Origin: Rhizobium sp. Q54
GTDB taxonomy: Bacteria > Pseudomonadota > Alphaproteobacteria > Rhizobiales > Xanthobacteraceae
Assembly: GCA_945861895.1 (NCBI GenBank)
Contig: CAMAWF010000002.1
Location: 1 to 64,000 of the forward strand
Direction: 5' to 3'
DNA length: 64,000 nucleotides
Below are positions 46,605-56,586 of this stretch, in pieces. The notes beneath the pieces are model-generated. The model saw only the letters and a program-made list of their open reading frames with translations, made no database searches and was not told where the DNA came from. Position 1 is the first letter of the stretch; each line of letters begins with the position of its first letter. A program made the position numbers and the translations under genes.

Positions 46605-47633
46605 TTATTTCGGCAAATTGCTGTGGCCCTTGACGAAGCTGAGATCGAGTACGTTGCGCGCATCCACGCTGGCCTCGACCAGCCCCTGGGATTTGTACCA
46701 GGCGATCTGGGCATAGACGTCGCCGACATCGAGCCGCGCCTGCGCATCGACGTAATAAGCCGAGCTCTCGATCAGCGCCACCGCGCGTTCTGGGGCTTGC
46801 GACGGATAAATATATCTCGCGATCACAAGCGCGACCGCGCGTGAATTGACGTCCGAAACGCGCTTGCTGTAGCGATCGCGCCGCAACATGCCGGCGGCAA
46901 AATCGGCGGCCCCGCGCTGATAGGCGCGCACGAACTTATCCACAGTCTCGCGCCGGCTCTGGATAATTTTCGCCGTGGCGAAAAGCCCGCCCAATTGCTG
47001 CTCGTCCAGCTCCGAATACCAGCCCACGAGCTTGGCCTGGCTCGCCATCAGCATTTCGCGCGCGTGTTGCACGGGAAGAATGGCGGCATCGACCTGGCCC
47101 GCGGCGAGCGCCGAGACCATGGCGTCGAGCGATTGCAGCGGCTTCAAAGTGACGGTCTTGAGATCGAAGCGCTTGAGGCGCGCAATCTGGCCGATCTGAT
47201 AGTGGAACGATGAGCCGAGCTGGGTGATGGCGAGCGAATGGCCGGACAGATTTTCCGGCTTGCGCAGACCTTTGGCATAGGCGGCGTTCGACGCCAGGAT
47301 TTCGTTGCCCTCGAAATCCCTTTTTTCCCGTGCCTGGGCGGCGATCACCTTGATTGCGCCTTTGCCGGCGAGATTGAACAGTTCGGCGGTGAAGGCCGTG
47401 GCGCCGAGATCGATTTCGCCCGCGGCCAGCGCCGCCGCCACCGGCTGCGCCGCCGGATAAAACTTAAACTCGACGTCGAGCCCTTCCTGCTTGAAATAGC
47501 CCTTGCCGGCGGCGAGGAACAGCGCGCCATTGGTGACCAGACGCAGCGCGCCGACCGTGACGCGCTCCTGCGCGGCGGCAGGAGCAAACAGCGATGCAAG
47601 AAAAATGATGGAAACGAGCCCGCAGCGAATCAT
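46605..47633 (-). CDS. NMT1/THI5-like ABC substrate-binding protein
   Basis: 342 residues with signal peptide (to APAAAQ). SsuA/TauA/NMT1-type fold: LRLVTNGALFLAAGKGYFKQEGLDVEF and AALAAGEIDLGATAF. No permease or ATPase beside it, so an orphan binding protein. Substrate unknown. Confidence 0.85.
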   Translation of the reverse strand: MIRCGLVSIIFLASLFAPAAAQERVTVGALRLVTNGALFLAAGKGYFKQEGLDVEFKFYPAAQPVAAALAAGEIDLGATAFTAELFNLAGKGAIKVIAAQAREKRDFEGNEILASNAAYAKGLRKPENLSGHSLAITQLGSSFHYQIGQIARLKRFDLKTVTLKPLQSLDAMVSALAAGQVDAAILPVQHAREMLMASQAKLVGWYSELDEQQLGGLFATAKIIQSRRETVDKFVRAYQRGAADFAAGMLRRDRYSKRVSDVNSRAVALVIARYIYPSQAPERAVALIESSAYYVDAQARLDVGDVYAQIAWYKSQGLVEASVDARNVLDLSFVKGHSNLPK

Positions 47634-47676
47634 GCGTGGCAGATTAGCGGAGACGCGCGCGATTCGCTCCGTCTTT

Positions 47677-47821
47677 ACCTCGCCCCGCTTGCGGGGAGAG
47701 GTCGGCGAGCGTGAGCGAGCCGGGTGAGGGGGCTTCGAGAACGTTACAGAAAGGGATAGGCCCCCTCACCCGCCTCGCCGCTTTGCGGCTCGGCACCCTC
47801 TCCCCGCACGCGGGGAGAGGG
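47677..47821. repeat. Composite palindromic repeat (CCTCTCCCC family)
   Basis: Arms: CCTCGCCCCGCTTGCGGGGAGAGG at the left, CCTCTCCCCGCACGCGGGGAGAGG at the right, each itself a hairpin; inner GGTGAGGGGGCT / GCCCCCTCACC pair across the middle. Lies between the NMT1-like gene and the aminotransferase. Confidence 0.85.
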
Positions 47822-47829
47822 AAAGCGGA

Positions 47830-49122
<1,293 letters not shown>

Positions 49123-49193
49123 CTATCAAGGTTGTTGATGATCTAACCCTCCTTTAATCCGCCCCTGCTAGACCGGCCTTTTCCGGAGGCCGC

Positions 49194-50480
49194 ATGGACG
49201 CCCTCTTCGACAGCCTGCGCAGCGGCTCATGGCTCACCCGCGAGCGGATGCAGCTGGTGGCGCTTGCCGTGCTGGCCGCCTCGCTGGCCGGCTTGATCTG
49301 GCTGGTGGCGGCCTCCGATGGGCTCAACGACCGGCTCGGCCGCCCGCTCGGCACTGACTTCTCCAATGTCTACGCCGCCGGCACGTATGTGCTGGAGGGC
49401 CGTCCCGCGGCGCCGTTCGATCCCGCCGCGCAGTACGCCCGCGAGCAGGCGATCTTCGGCCAGGCCACGCCGTTTTACGGCTGGCACTATCCGCCGTTTT
49501 TTCTGGCGCTCGCCGCGTTGCTGGCGCTGATGCCGTACACCTTGGCGCTGGCGCTTTGGCAGGGCACGACGCTGGGGATTTATCTGTGGGCCGTTCGTTT
49601 CATTTTCTTGTCATTCCGGGGACCGCGAAGCGGGAGCCCGGAATCCATAACCACCATCGAGACTATGGATTCCGGCCCGCGCGCGGACGCGCGCGACCGG
49701 AATGACAACACGATCTTCCCCCTCCTTCTCGCGCTGGCCTTCCCCGCTGTCTTCGTCAATCTCGGCCACGGCCACAACGGATTCCTCACCGCGGCGTTGT
49801 TCGCGGCCGCATTGCTCGCGCTCGACCGGCGGCCGGTCCTTGCCGGCATCCTGTTCGGCTGCCTTGCCTACAAACCGCAATTCGGCGTGCTGATTCCGCT
49901 GGTGCTGGCGGCGAGCGGGCGCTGGCGCGCCTTCGCGGCGGCGGCGGCGGCCGTGGCGATATTCGCGCTCGCGGTCACGCTTGCCTTCGGGCCCGACGTA
50001 TGGCGCGCGTTCATCGCATCGACCGAGTTCACACGCACAGTTGTGCTGGAAGCCGGCGACACCGGCTGGCACAAAATCCAGAGCGTGTTTTCGTGGGTGC
50101 GGATGTGGGGCGGCGGCGTCACGCTCGCCTACATCGTGCAGGGCGTAGTCACCCTCGCCGTTGCCGCCGCGCTGGTCCGGCTCTGGCGCAGCACTGCCGC
50201 CTTCCCGCGCAAGGCCGCCGCGCTGCTGATCGGCACCGTTTTGGCGACGCCCTACAGCCTCGACTACGACCTGATGCTGCTGGCGCCGGCCATCGCCTTG
50301 CTCGCCGCCGACGGATTTGCGCGCGGCTTTTACGCTTGGGAAAAATCCGCGCTCGCGGCGCTCTGGATCGTGCCGCTGATCGCCCGCTCCATCGCCGAGG
50401 CAACATTAATCCCGCTGGCGGTGCCGGCGATGCTCGCGGCTTTCGTATTGCTGTTGCGAGATCACCGCCCGCCCGGATGA
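49194..50480 (+). CDS. GT87/DUF2029-like membrane protein with in-frame repeat insertion
   Basis: 428 residues, about 10 helices, similar to mannosyltransferase-like GT87 proteins (acidic DFSNVYAAG after TM1, AYKPQFGVL). Residues about 139-173 (LSFRGPRSGSPES... to ARDRNDN) are encoded by a palindromic repeat (49609-49709) and are hydrophilic, unlike the helices on either side. The paralogue at 56587 has no such stretch at this place. The rest looks intact, so the insert may be tolerated as a loop. Convergent overlap of 19 bases with the next gene. Confidence 0.85.
   Translation: MDALFDSLRSGSWLTRERMQLVALAVLAASLAGLIWLVAASDGLNDRLGRPLGTDFSNVYAAGTYVLEGRPAAPFDPAAQYAREQAIFGQATPFYGWHYPPFFLALAALLALMPYTLALALWQGTTLGIYLWAVRFIFLSFRGPRSGSPESITTIETMDSGPRADARDRNDNTIFPLLLALAFPAVFVNLGHGHNGFLTAALFAAALLALDRRPVLAGILFGCLAYKPQFGVLIPLVLAASGRWRAFAAAAAAVAIFALAVTLAFGPDVWRAFIASTEFTRTVVLEAGDTGWHKIQSVFSWVRMWGGGVTLAYIVQGVVTLAVAAALVRLWRSTAAFPRKAAALLIGTVLATPYSLDYDLMLLAPAIALLAADGFARGFYAWEKSALAALWIVPLIARSIAEATLIPLAVPAMLAAFVLLLRDHRPPG
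49609..49709. repeat. Palindromic repeat, GTCATTCCGGG family (in-gene copy)
   Basis: 101 bases beginning TGTCATTCCGGGG and ending CCGGAATGACAA, with inner CGGAATCCATA / TATGGATTCCG. Same family as 44347-44447. It lies inside the GT87-like gene without frameshift or stop. Confidence 0.88.
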
Positions 50481-50878
50481 TCCATCGGCCAGCCGTTGCA
50501 GTGTCCATATTCGTGACGGCGCAGCCGCGCCTGCGTCACGCGATCGATATTCTCGCCATCGGCGCGTGGAATTAAAACGATGCAGAAATTTTTCAGCGGA
50601 AAAGCGCAGGCCTCGAAACGGGCCGGCATGCCCGCCAACCCGCGCTCGGCAATGCTTCCCATGCGGGCGCGGCAGGCCGCATCGATCGCCCAATAATCGA
50701 GTTGCTTCTCGACAACGCGCCCGCGCGGCTTGTAGTCGAACTGCACAGGCGGAAGCCAGACATACGGCCCGTTGGCGCCCGCGGGCCACGCCGGCTTTGA
50801 TTTGCCGCGCGCGCCCGTCTCGCCAATGGCGCAAAAGCAAAGCGTGAACGAAGTTGCCAGGAGCAATGCGGCCTTCAC
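50462..50878 (-). CDS. Small secreted protein with an HEYGH motif
   Basis: 138 residues from the GTG at 50878 (MKAALLLATS; a TTG at 50893 is possible), with a hydrophobic N-terminal signal-like segment ending near FCAIGE. The C-terminal RRHEYGHCNGWP contains HExxH, a zinc-protease-type motif, though the gene is far smaller than usual metalloproteases. I recall similar HExGHCNGWP proteins in Bradyrhizobium, of unknown function. Overlaps the 3' end of the GT87-like gene by 19 bases. Confidence 0.7.
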   Translation of the reverse strand: MKAALLLATSFTLCFCAIGETGARGKSKPAWPAGANGPYVWLPPVQFDYKPRGRVVEKQLDYWAIDAACRARMGSIAERGLAGMPARFEACAFPLKNFCIVLIPRADGENIDRVTQARLRRHEYGHCNGWPMDHPGGR

Positions 50879-51119
50879 GACAAGCACCCCCAAAGCCGAG
50901 CTATCCGCCGCTGCGGTAATCCCATCGCGATCTGTGCGAATCGAAAGAGCATTTCGCGATTTGGATGAAAAAGCCTAGTCTTGCCGCTTATGTGCGGCAA
51001 GCGGGCTGCAAAACGCCTCCCAGCTTTTTTCGCTCCTCCTGCCGATGGCGTTTTTCCGCCCGCACAATAGAATAGGCGCAACAGACGGCCCAAAGGCCGC
51101 TGGATCAAGGGAGTGCGCC

Positions 51120-51938
51120 ATGCAGCTCAACGCCGAGCAACTCAAGGCCTTTGACGAGCAGGGCTACGTCTTCTTCCCGAATTGTTTCTCCGAGGAGGAA
51201 ATCCTGCTGATGCGGGCAGAGGCCGACAACATTCTCAAGCTCGACCGCCAGGAAGTCTGGCACGAGAAAACCGGCGCGCCGCGCACCGCCTTTGCCGCGC
51301 ATACGTTCAGCGAAGTGTTCGGGCTGCTGGCCCGGCATCCGCGCCTGGTCGAGCCGCTGCGGCAATTGTTCGGCGAAGACGTCTACGTCCACCAGTTCAA
51401 GCTCAACGCCAAGGCCGCCTTCGAAGGCGACGTCTGGCAATGGCACCAGGACTACGGCACCTGGGCGCGCGACGACGGCATGCCGCAGGCACGCGCCATG
51501 AACATCGCCGTATTCCTCGACGAGGTGCTGCCGATCAACGGCGCGCTGATGGTGATCCCGAAAAGCCACAAGCACGGCACGCTCGCCGCCGGCCACGACA
51601 AGTCGACGACGTCCTATCCGCTGTGGACGCTCGACAACGAAACAGTCACGCGGCTTGCGGCAGAGGCAGCGGAGCCCGGCGGCGTCGGCATCGTGGCGCC
51701 CACGGGCAAACCCGGCTCGGTGCTGATGTTCCACGGCAATCTGGTGCACGCCTCGCCGCCCAACATCACGCCCTACCCGCGCAAGATCGTTTACCTGACG
51801 CTCTGCGCGGTCTCCAACCACATCACCAAATTCACCCGCGCGGAGTGGATCGCGCATCGCGACTTCACCCCGATCGTGCCGGTCGACGACGGCGCGTTGC
51901 TGGATTATGCGCGCGCGCATCGGCAGGCGGCGGAATGA
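51120..51938 (+). CDS. PhyH-family Fe(II)/2-oxoglutarate dioxygenase (ectoine hydroxylase-like)
   Basis: 272 residues. Iron facial triad: HxD in WQWHQDYG and the distal His in LVHASPPN; 2-oxoglutarate Arg later. The segment WHQDYGTWARDDGMPQAR and PINGALMVIPKSHKHG closely follow ectoine hydroxylase, but no ectoine genes are nearby, so the substrate is open. ATG at 51120 follows an AAGGGAG site. Confidence 0.85.
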   Translation: MQLNAEQLKAFDEQGYVFFPNCFSEEEILLMRAEADNILKLDRQEVWHEKTGAPRTAFAAHTFSEVFGLLARHPRLVEPLRQLFGEDVYVHQFKLNAKAAFEGDVWQWHQDYGTWARDDGMPQARAMNIAVFLDEVLPINGALMVIPKSHKHGTLAAGHDKSTTSYPLWTLDNETVTRLAAEAAEPGGVGIVAPTGKPGSVLMFHGNLVHASPPNITPYPRKIVYLTLCAVSNHITKFTRAEWIAHRDFTPIVPVDDGALLDYARAHRQAAE

Positions 51939-52107
51939 CTTTCTTCCGCACAGTGACGCGGAAGCAAACTTTGTTTCAAATGCGGCACGGCGGGGAACCG
52001 CTTGTGCTGTTTTGAAATGATCTCATAAGTCCGCCTTGCAATCGCCGGACTTTGTCCGCTCTATCCGGCGCGATTTGCTTTGACGGAAACCCGCGCAAGG
52101 CGGCGAC

Positions 52108-52740
52108 ATGTACACGCTTTATTCGATGCAGCGCTCCGGCAATAGCTACAAGGTGCGCCTCGCGCTCGCCAAGCTCGGCATTCCGCACAAACTTGTCGAG
52201 GTCGATATCCTCCAGGGCGAGAGCCGCACGCCGGAGTTTCTGGCCAAAAATCCGAACGGTCATGTGCCGCTGCTTGAGGCCGCGCCCGGCCGCTATCTCG
52301 CCGAGTCGAACGCCATCCTCTGGTACGTCGCCGGCGGCTCGACGCTGGCGCCGGAGGATCGCATCGATCGCGCCGACGCGTTGCAATGGATGTTCTTCGA
52401 GCAGCACAGCCTGGAGCCGAATATCGGCGCGGCATTCTTCTGGCTGGCGCTGATCAAGGGCGGCCGCGATCTGCAACGGCACGCGCACGAGGACTGGATG
52501 GAAGACGGCTACCGTTCTCTCGGCGTGATGGAAAAACATCTCGCCGGCCACCGCTATTTCGCCGCCGACCGCTACACCATCGCCGACATTGCGCTCTACG
52601 CCTATACCCACGTCGCGCACGAGTGCGACTTCGACCTCACGCGCTTTCCCGCCATTCGTGCCTGGCTCGACCGGGTCGCCGCCGAGCCCGGCCATGTGAC
52701 GATGGATTGGCAGGCGGAGACGCTGGCGGTCGCGGAATAG
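52108..52740 (+). CDS. Glutathione S-transferase
   Basis: 210 residues. N-terminal thioredoxin-like domain with YSMQRSGNSYKVR, then NPNGHVPLLE and ESNAILWYVA (glutathione site), and a helical C-terminal domain. Role not assigned. Confidence 0.88.
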   Translation: MYTLYSMQRSGNSYKVRLALAKLGIPHKLVEVDILQGESRTPEFLAKNPNGHVPLLEAAPGRYLAESNAILWYVAGGSTLAPEDRIDRADALQWMFFEQHSLEPNIGAAFFWLALIKGGRDLQRHAHEDWMEDGYRSLGVMEKHLAGHRYFAADRYTIADIALYAYTHVAHECDFDLTRFPAIRAWLDRVAAEPGHVTMDWQAETLAVAE

Positions 52741-52882
52741 GCCCCTTTTCTGGGTCATGAGTCTTCGTTTGCGCCGGCTGTTCACCTTTCGTTAACCAAA
52801 GCCACGAAATCGCCGCGGTTCAATACGGCCTTCGCCCAAGTCCGGTCGAACGACTGCCGGTTTCGCGCATCATCATGCGGTC

Positions 52883-53209
52883 ATGGAAAGAGTAATTTTT
52901 CGCAGGCCCGACATGAAGCACTCCTCTGACCGGGGCGGGTTCCAGCACCCGACCCGCCGCGAATTGCGCGGCGAACGCCGCAGCGGCGCGCTCGCCGGAC
53001 TGATCGCAACCGCCGCGCTCGCCGTTTCGACCGTCGTCGCCGCAATTGTGGTGTCGATCGGCTTTGCGCGTGCAAGCGCCGCCGATGCGCTGCTCGACAA
53101 CGAAGGTGGCATTTTCGCCATCGCGCTGCTGCTCGGCCTGCTGTTCGCAGGCATGGGCGGCATCAGCATGCTGATGCTGCCGGGCGACCGCACAGCCCAG
53201 CGCGAATAG
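52883..53209 (+). CDS. Small membrane protein, two helices
   Basis: 108 residues with a basic N-terminus and two hydrophobic segments (about 38-62 and 78-98). ATG at 52883; 52913 possible. No family recognised. Followed by a 180-base gap with a repeat hairpin. Confidence 0.55.
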   Translation: MERVIFRRPDMKHSSDRGGFQHPTRRELRGERRSGALAGLIATAALAVSTVVAAIVVSIGFARASAADALLDNEGGIFAIALLLGLLFAGMGGISMLMLPGDRTAQRE

Positions 53210-53301
53210 GCGGCGCACCCGCGCCCAGTGAATTTCCTGGAACTCTGCCTTAGAGTCTGATCGGCTCCGATTGAATCAGAGCTTGGCTCTATCTTTTTTT
53301 T

Positions 53302-53350
53302 GAGCATGATCTTTTCCGAAAACCGGTTCCCACTTTTCGGGATCATGCTC
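53302..53350. repeat. GAGCATGATC-type hairpin repeat
   Basis: GAGCATGATC (53302-53311) pairs with GATCATGCTC (53341-53350), and inner CCGAAAA pairs with TTTTCGG. This is the short repeat common in Bradyrhizobium-like genomes. It lies before the sugar dehydrogenase gene. Confidence 0.88.
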
Positions 53351-53390
53351 TATGCTGGCCGTCGATGCGGGCGGCGGTGAGGTAGTTTTC

Positions 53391-54521
53391 ATGCGGTGGC
53401 GGGCGGCATGCGCGGTCTCGTTATTCGTCCTCGGCAGCGCGGTGCCTGGCGCGGCGCTGACCTTTCGCACTGAAGCCGGCAACATAACCGTCGAGACCGT
53501 CGCCGGCGGGCTGGCGCGCCCCTGGGCGCTCGCCTTTCTGCCTGATGGGCGCATGCTGGTGACCGAACGGCCGGGCCGCATGCGCATCGTCACCCGCGAT
53601 GGAAAACTTTCCCCGCCGCTCGGCGGCCTGCCGCGCGTATTCGCCTCCGGGCAAGGCGGAATGCTCGATGTCGCGCTCGACCGCGGCTTTGCGCGCAACG
53701 GCACAATTTATTTCTGCTTCGCCGAACCGGCCGAATCCGGCGGGCGCACGGCGATGGCGCGGGCGCGGCTCGCCGAGGACGGCGGTGCGCGGCTGGAAGA
53801 CGTGAAGGTGATATTCCGCCAGCAAGGCCCGCTCTCGTCCGGCAATCATTTCGGCTGCCGCATCGTGCAGATGCCCGACAACAATTTGTTCCTCACCATG
53901 GGCGACCATTACGGCCCGCGTGACGAGGCGCAGAACCTCGCCAATCATCTGGGCAAGATCGTCCGCGTCGCGCCCGACGGTTCGGTGCCGAAGGACAATC
54001 CGTTCGTCGGCAAAGCCGGCGCGCTGCCGGAAATCTGGAGCTATGGCCACCGCAACGCGCAGGGCGCCGCGATCAACCCGGCCTCCGGTAAATACTGGAT
54101 GCACGAGCACGGCCCGCGCGGCGGCGATGAGGTCAATATTCCGCAAGCGGGAAAAAATTACGGCTGGCCGGTGATCGGTTACGGCGTCGACTACAGCGGC
54201 GCGATCATCCATGAGGGCACGCACAAGGCCGGCATGGAGCAGCCGGTCAAATACTGGGTGCCGTCGATCGCGCCGTGCGGCATGGCGTTCTACACCGGCG
54301 ATATGTTTCCGGCCTGGAAGGGCAACCTGTTCATCGGCTCGCTCGCCAGAGCAACGCTGGTGCGGCTCGAACTCGACGGCGAAAAAGTGACGAAGGAAGA
54401 GCGGCTGCTGGACGACCTGAACGAACACATCCGCGACGTGCGGCAAGGCCCGGACGGCGCGCTCTATCTCCTCACCGACAACAGCGCCGGCCGTATCCTG
54501 CGCGTCACGCCGGCGAAGTGA
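53391..54521 (+). CDS. PQQ-type aldose sugar dehydrogenase (secreted)
   Basis: 376 residues with signal peptide (to PGAAL). Six-bladed-propeller soluble glucose dehydrogenase/YliI type: TVETVAGGLARPWALAFLPDGRMLVTERPG (start of the propeller, written in parts elsewhere), HxxxxxxRG-type NAQGAA, HEHGPRGGDEVN. Oxidises sugars with PQQ in the periplasm. The ATG at 53391 is chosen over the frame from 53352 because it opens the signal peptide. Confidence 0.85.
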   Translation: MRWRAACAVSLFVLGSAVPGAALTFRTEAGNITVETVAGGLARPWALAFLPDGRMLVTERPGRMRIVTRDGKLSPPLGGLPRVFASGQGGMLDVALDRGFARNGTIYFCFAEPAESGGRTAMARARLAEDGGARLEDVKVIFRQQGPLSSGNHFGCRIVQMPDNNLFLTMGDHYGPRDEAQNLANHLGKIVRVAPDGSVPKDNPFVGKAGALPEIWSYGHRNAQGAAINPASGKYWMHEHGPRGGDEVNIPQAGKNYGWPVIGYGVDYSGAIIHEGTHKAGMEQPVKYWVPSIAPCGMAFYTGDMFPAWKGNLFIGSLARATLVRLELDGEKVTKEERLLDDLNEHIRDVRQGPDGALYLLTDNSAGRILRVTPAK

Positions 54522-54533
54522 CGCTCATTTTTT

Positions 54534-54604
54534 AGAGCATGATCCCGAAAACCGGTTCCCACCCCGGATCAAATCCAGAGCAGGCTTTTTCGGGATAATG
54601 CTCT
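54534..54604. repeat. GAGCATGATC-type hairpin repeat
   Basis: AGAGCATGATCCCGAAAA (54534-54551) pairs with TTTTCGGGATAATGCTCT (54587-54604) over 18 positions with one mismatch. It lies just after the sugar dehydrogenase and may double as its 3' end. Confidence 0.88.
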
Positions 54605-54635
54605 ATTGTCCTGGCGTCCGATTGAGGAACCGATC

Positions 54636-55433
54636 ATGCCTCGAAGCACAGCGGTTGCCGCCCTGGCGCTCGTTCTGACCGTTCTGCTTGGGGTTGCGCC
54701 CGCGCTGGCGCAGGCCCCGAAAGCTTCCGCGCCGAAACCCTCCGCCTTGCCGGCGCAAGCGCCATACGCCCCAGTGGCGGTGACGATCTCCGGCGTGCCG
54801 GACGATCCGAACATGGCGGCGTTCCGCAATGAGCTGACGGCGGTGGTCAAGGGCCGCGTCTTTGCCGATCTGGCGCGACTGGTGGTGCAGCGCGGCTTTT
54901 TCTGGGATCGCGACTTCGGGGGCGGCTTCGACCCGAAAAAATCCGGCGCCGAGAATCTCGCCGCTGCCATCGGTCTTGAACACGGCCGCGGCGCCGGCTG
55001 GAACCGGCTGGCCTGGCTGGCGGCGGAAGCCGCGGGCGGGAAGCTAGGCGCGCGTCCCGGCATCGTCTGCGCGCCGGCACGGCCGCAATTCAACGAATTC
55101 GATTTCGACCGGCTGATGCAGACGACGAAAAGCGATGCGTTCGCGTGGACCTATCCGCGCGCGGCCGGCGCCGAACTGCGCGCGGCATCGCGGCCGAATG
55201 CGCCGGTGATCGAAAAGCTCGGCCTGCATCTCGTGCGCGTGCTCGGCTATGAGGCCAAGGATGATGACCCTGACGCAACGCGGACCGCGTGGGCGCGCGT
55301 GGTGGCGCCGTCCGGCAAAGTGGGATTCGTCGCGCCCGCGCTGCTGCTGTCGCCCTATGCCGAACGGCTCTGCTATGCCAAGGACGTGACCGGCCGCTGG
55401 CGAATCGCGGGATATATCGGCGGCGGCGATTAA
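54636..55433 (+). CDS. Secreted protein of unknown function, tandem paralogue 1
   Basis: 265 residues with signal peptide (ALVLTVLLGVAPALAQ). A repeated family with the next gene: conserved VVQRGFFWDRDFGGGFDPKKSG and a C-terminal SH3b-like segment (LRAASRPNAPVIEKLGLHLVRVLGY ... GKVGFVAPALL ... RWRIAGYIGGGD). Family not identified. The frame upstream to 54606 is repeat sequence. Confidence 0.8.
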   Translation: MPRSTAVAALALVLTVLLGVAPALAQAPKASAPKPSALPAQAPYAPVAVTISGVPDDPNMAAFRNELTAVVKGRVFADLARLVVQRGFFWDRDFGGGFDPKKSGAENLAAAIGLEHGRGAGWNRLAWLAAEAAGGKLGARPGIVCAPARPQFNEFDFDRLMQTTKSDAFAWTYPRAAGAELRAASRPNAPVIEKLGLHLVRVLGYEAKDDDPDATRTAWARVVAPSGKVGFVAPALLLSPYAERLCYAKDVTGRWRIAGYIGGGD

Positions 55434-55514
55434 GAGATAGGCTGCGCCCGCCGCACGGCGGTCGCATTTGCGCTCTATCGCTGCGCGCTCTGCATCGAAC
55501 CTTGGAGTATCGCG

Positions 55515-56306
55515 ATGCGCCACATCTGCATGACGACTTTCGCCGCCACCTTGTTGTCCGCCGGAATATTGCTGCCTGCGCCGGTCGGCGCGCAAAACAA
55601 ACCGCAGGGCGCGCCGGCGCAAACCCGGCCGGCACCCGCCATGCCGTACAAGACCTTGGCGATCACCCCGGCGCGGCCGATGCAGGACGCCGGCCTGGAT
55701 GCGCTGCGCAAGCAGATCGGCGAAGCCGCAAAAAAGAAGGACCGCGCCGCGCTGGCCAGGCTCGTCGCCGGCCAGGGCTTCTTCTGGGATGGCCAGGAGG
55801 GCAAGGGCGCCGACAAGAAAAAATCCGGCGGCGACAATCTCACTGCCATCATGGGCCTCAACCGCAAGGACGGCGCCGGCTGGGACATGCTCGCCGGCAT
55901 GGCCGCCGACCCGACCGTTTCCGAATCCGCCGACCACAAGGGCGCGGTCTGCGCGCCGGCCGAACCGGGCTTTAACGACAAGGAATTCGACGACCTGATC
56001 GCGGCCACGCAGACCGACCTGCTGGATTGGGGCTACACGCTCGTCAACGGCGCCGAGGTGCGCGCGACGCCGCAAACCGGCGCAGCGGTGGTCGAGAAGC
56101 TTGGCCTGCATCTGGTCCGCGTCATGCCCGATAACAATCCGGCGGCTGCGGTTGCCGCCTATATCCGGGTCGTCACGCCCGCAGGCAAAACTGGCTATGT
56201 GGCGGCCGACGCCATCGCGCCGCTCGGCAGCGACCAGCTCTGTTTCGTCAAGGAGGCCGGCGGCTGGAAGATCGGCGGCTATATCGGCGACGGCGACGCG
56301 CAATAA
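55515..56306 (+). CDS. Secreted protein of unknown function, tandem paralogue 2
   Basis: 263 residues, same layout as the preceding gene: signal peptide to VGAQ, LVAGQGFFWDGQEGKGADKKKSGG, then EVRATPQTGAAVVEKLGLHLVRVM and GYVAADAIAPLGSDQLCF. The C-terminal part is like an SH3b domain, which in secreted proteins often binds cell wall. An 81-base gap separates the two. Confidence 0.8.
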   Translation: MRHICMTTFAATLLSAGILLPAPVGAQNKPQGAPAQTRPAPAMPYKTLAITPARPMQDAGLDALRKQIGEAAKKKDRAALARLVAGQGFFWDGQEGKGADKKKSGGDNLTAIMGLNRKDGAGWDMLAGMAADPTVSESADHKGAVCAPAEPGFNDKEFDDLIAATQTDLLDWGYTLVNGAEVRATPQTGAAVVEKLGLHLVRVMPDNNPAAAVAAYIRVVTPAGKTGYVAADAIAPLGSDQLCFVKEAGGWKIGGYIGDGDAQ

Positions 56307-56314
56307 GACGCCGG

Positions 56315-56527
56315 ATGAGCGCGGCCGAGCACACTCCAGCCCTCGCACGGCGCGTAAATTGCGCACGTTGCGGCGCAGCGTTCGGATGCGGCCTCGGCGG
56401 CGACTGCTGGTGCGCGGCCGAGCCTTACCGGATGCCGATGACCATAGCCGCGGCGGAAGATTGCCTGTGCTCCGAATGCCTGCGAAAGGCGGCGGCCGGC
56501 CGAGTGAGCGGCGGACCGCCGCAGTAA
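56315..56527 (+). CDS. Cysteine-rich CWC-family small protein
   Basis: 70 residues with CARCGAAFGCG, CWC and CLCSEC, matching the cysteine-rich CWC domain, probably zinc-binding. Starts 9 bases after paralogue 2. Confidence 0.8.
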   Translation: MSAAEHTPALARRVNCARCGAAFGCGLGGDCWCAAEPYRMPMTIAAAEDCLCSECLRKAAAGRVSGGPPQ

Positions 56528-56586
56528 GGAAATAGCAAGGCGGGGCCGTCATTTTGCATGACCGCCACCGATCCGGACCCCGGCCC

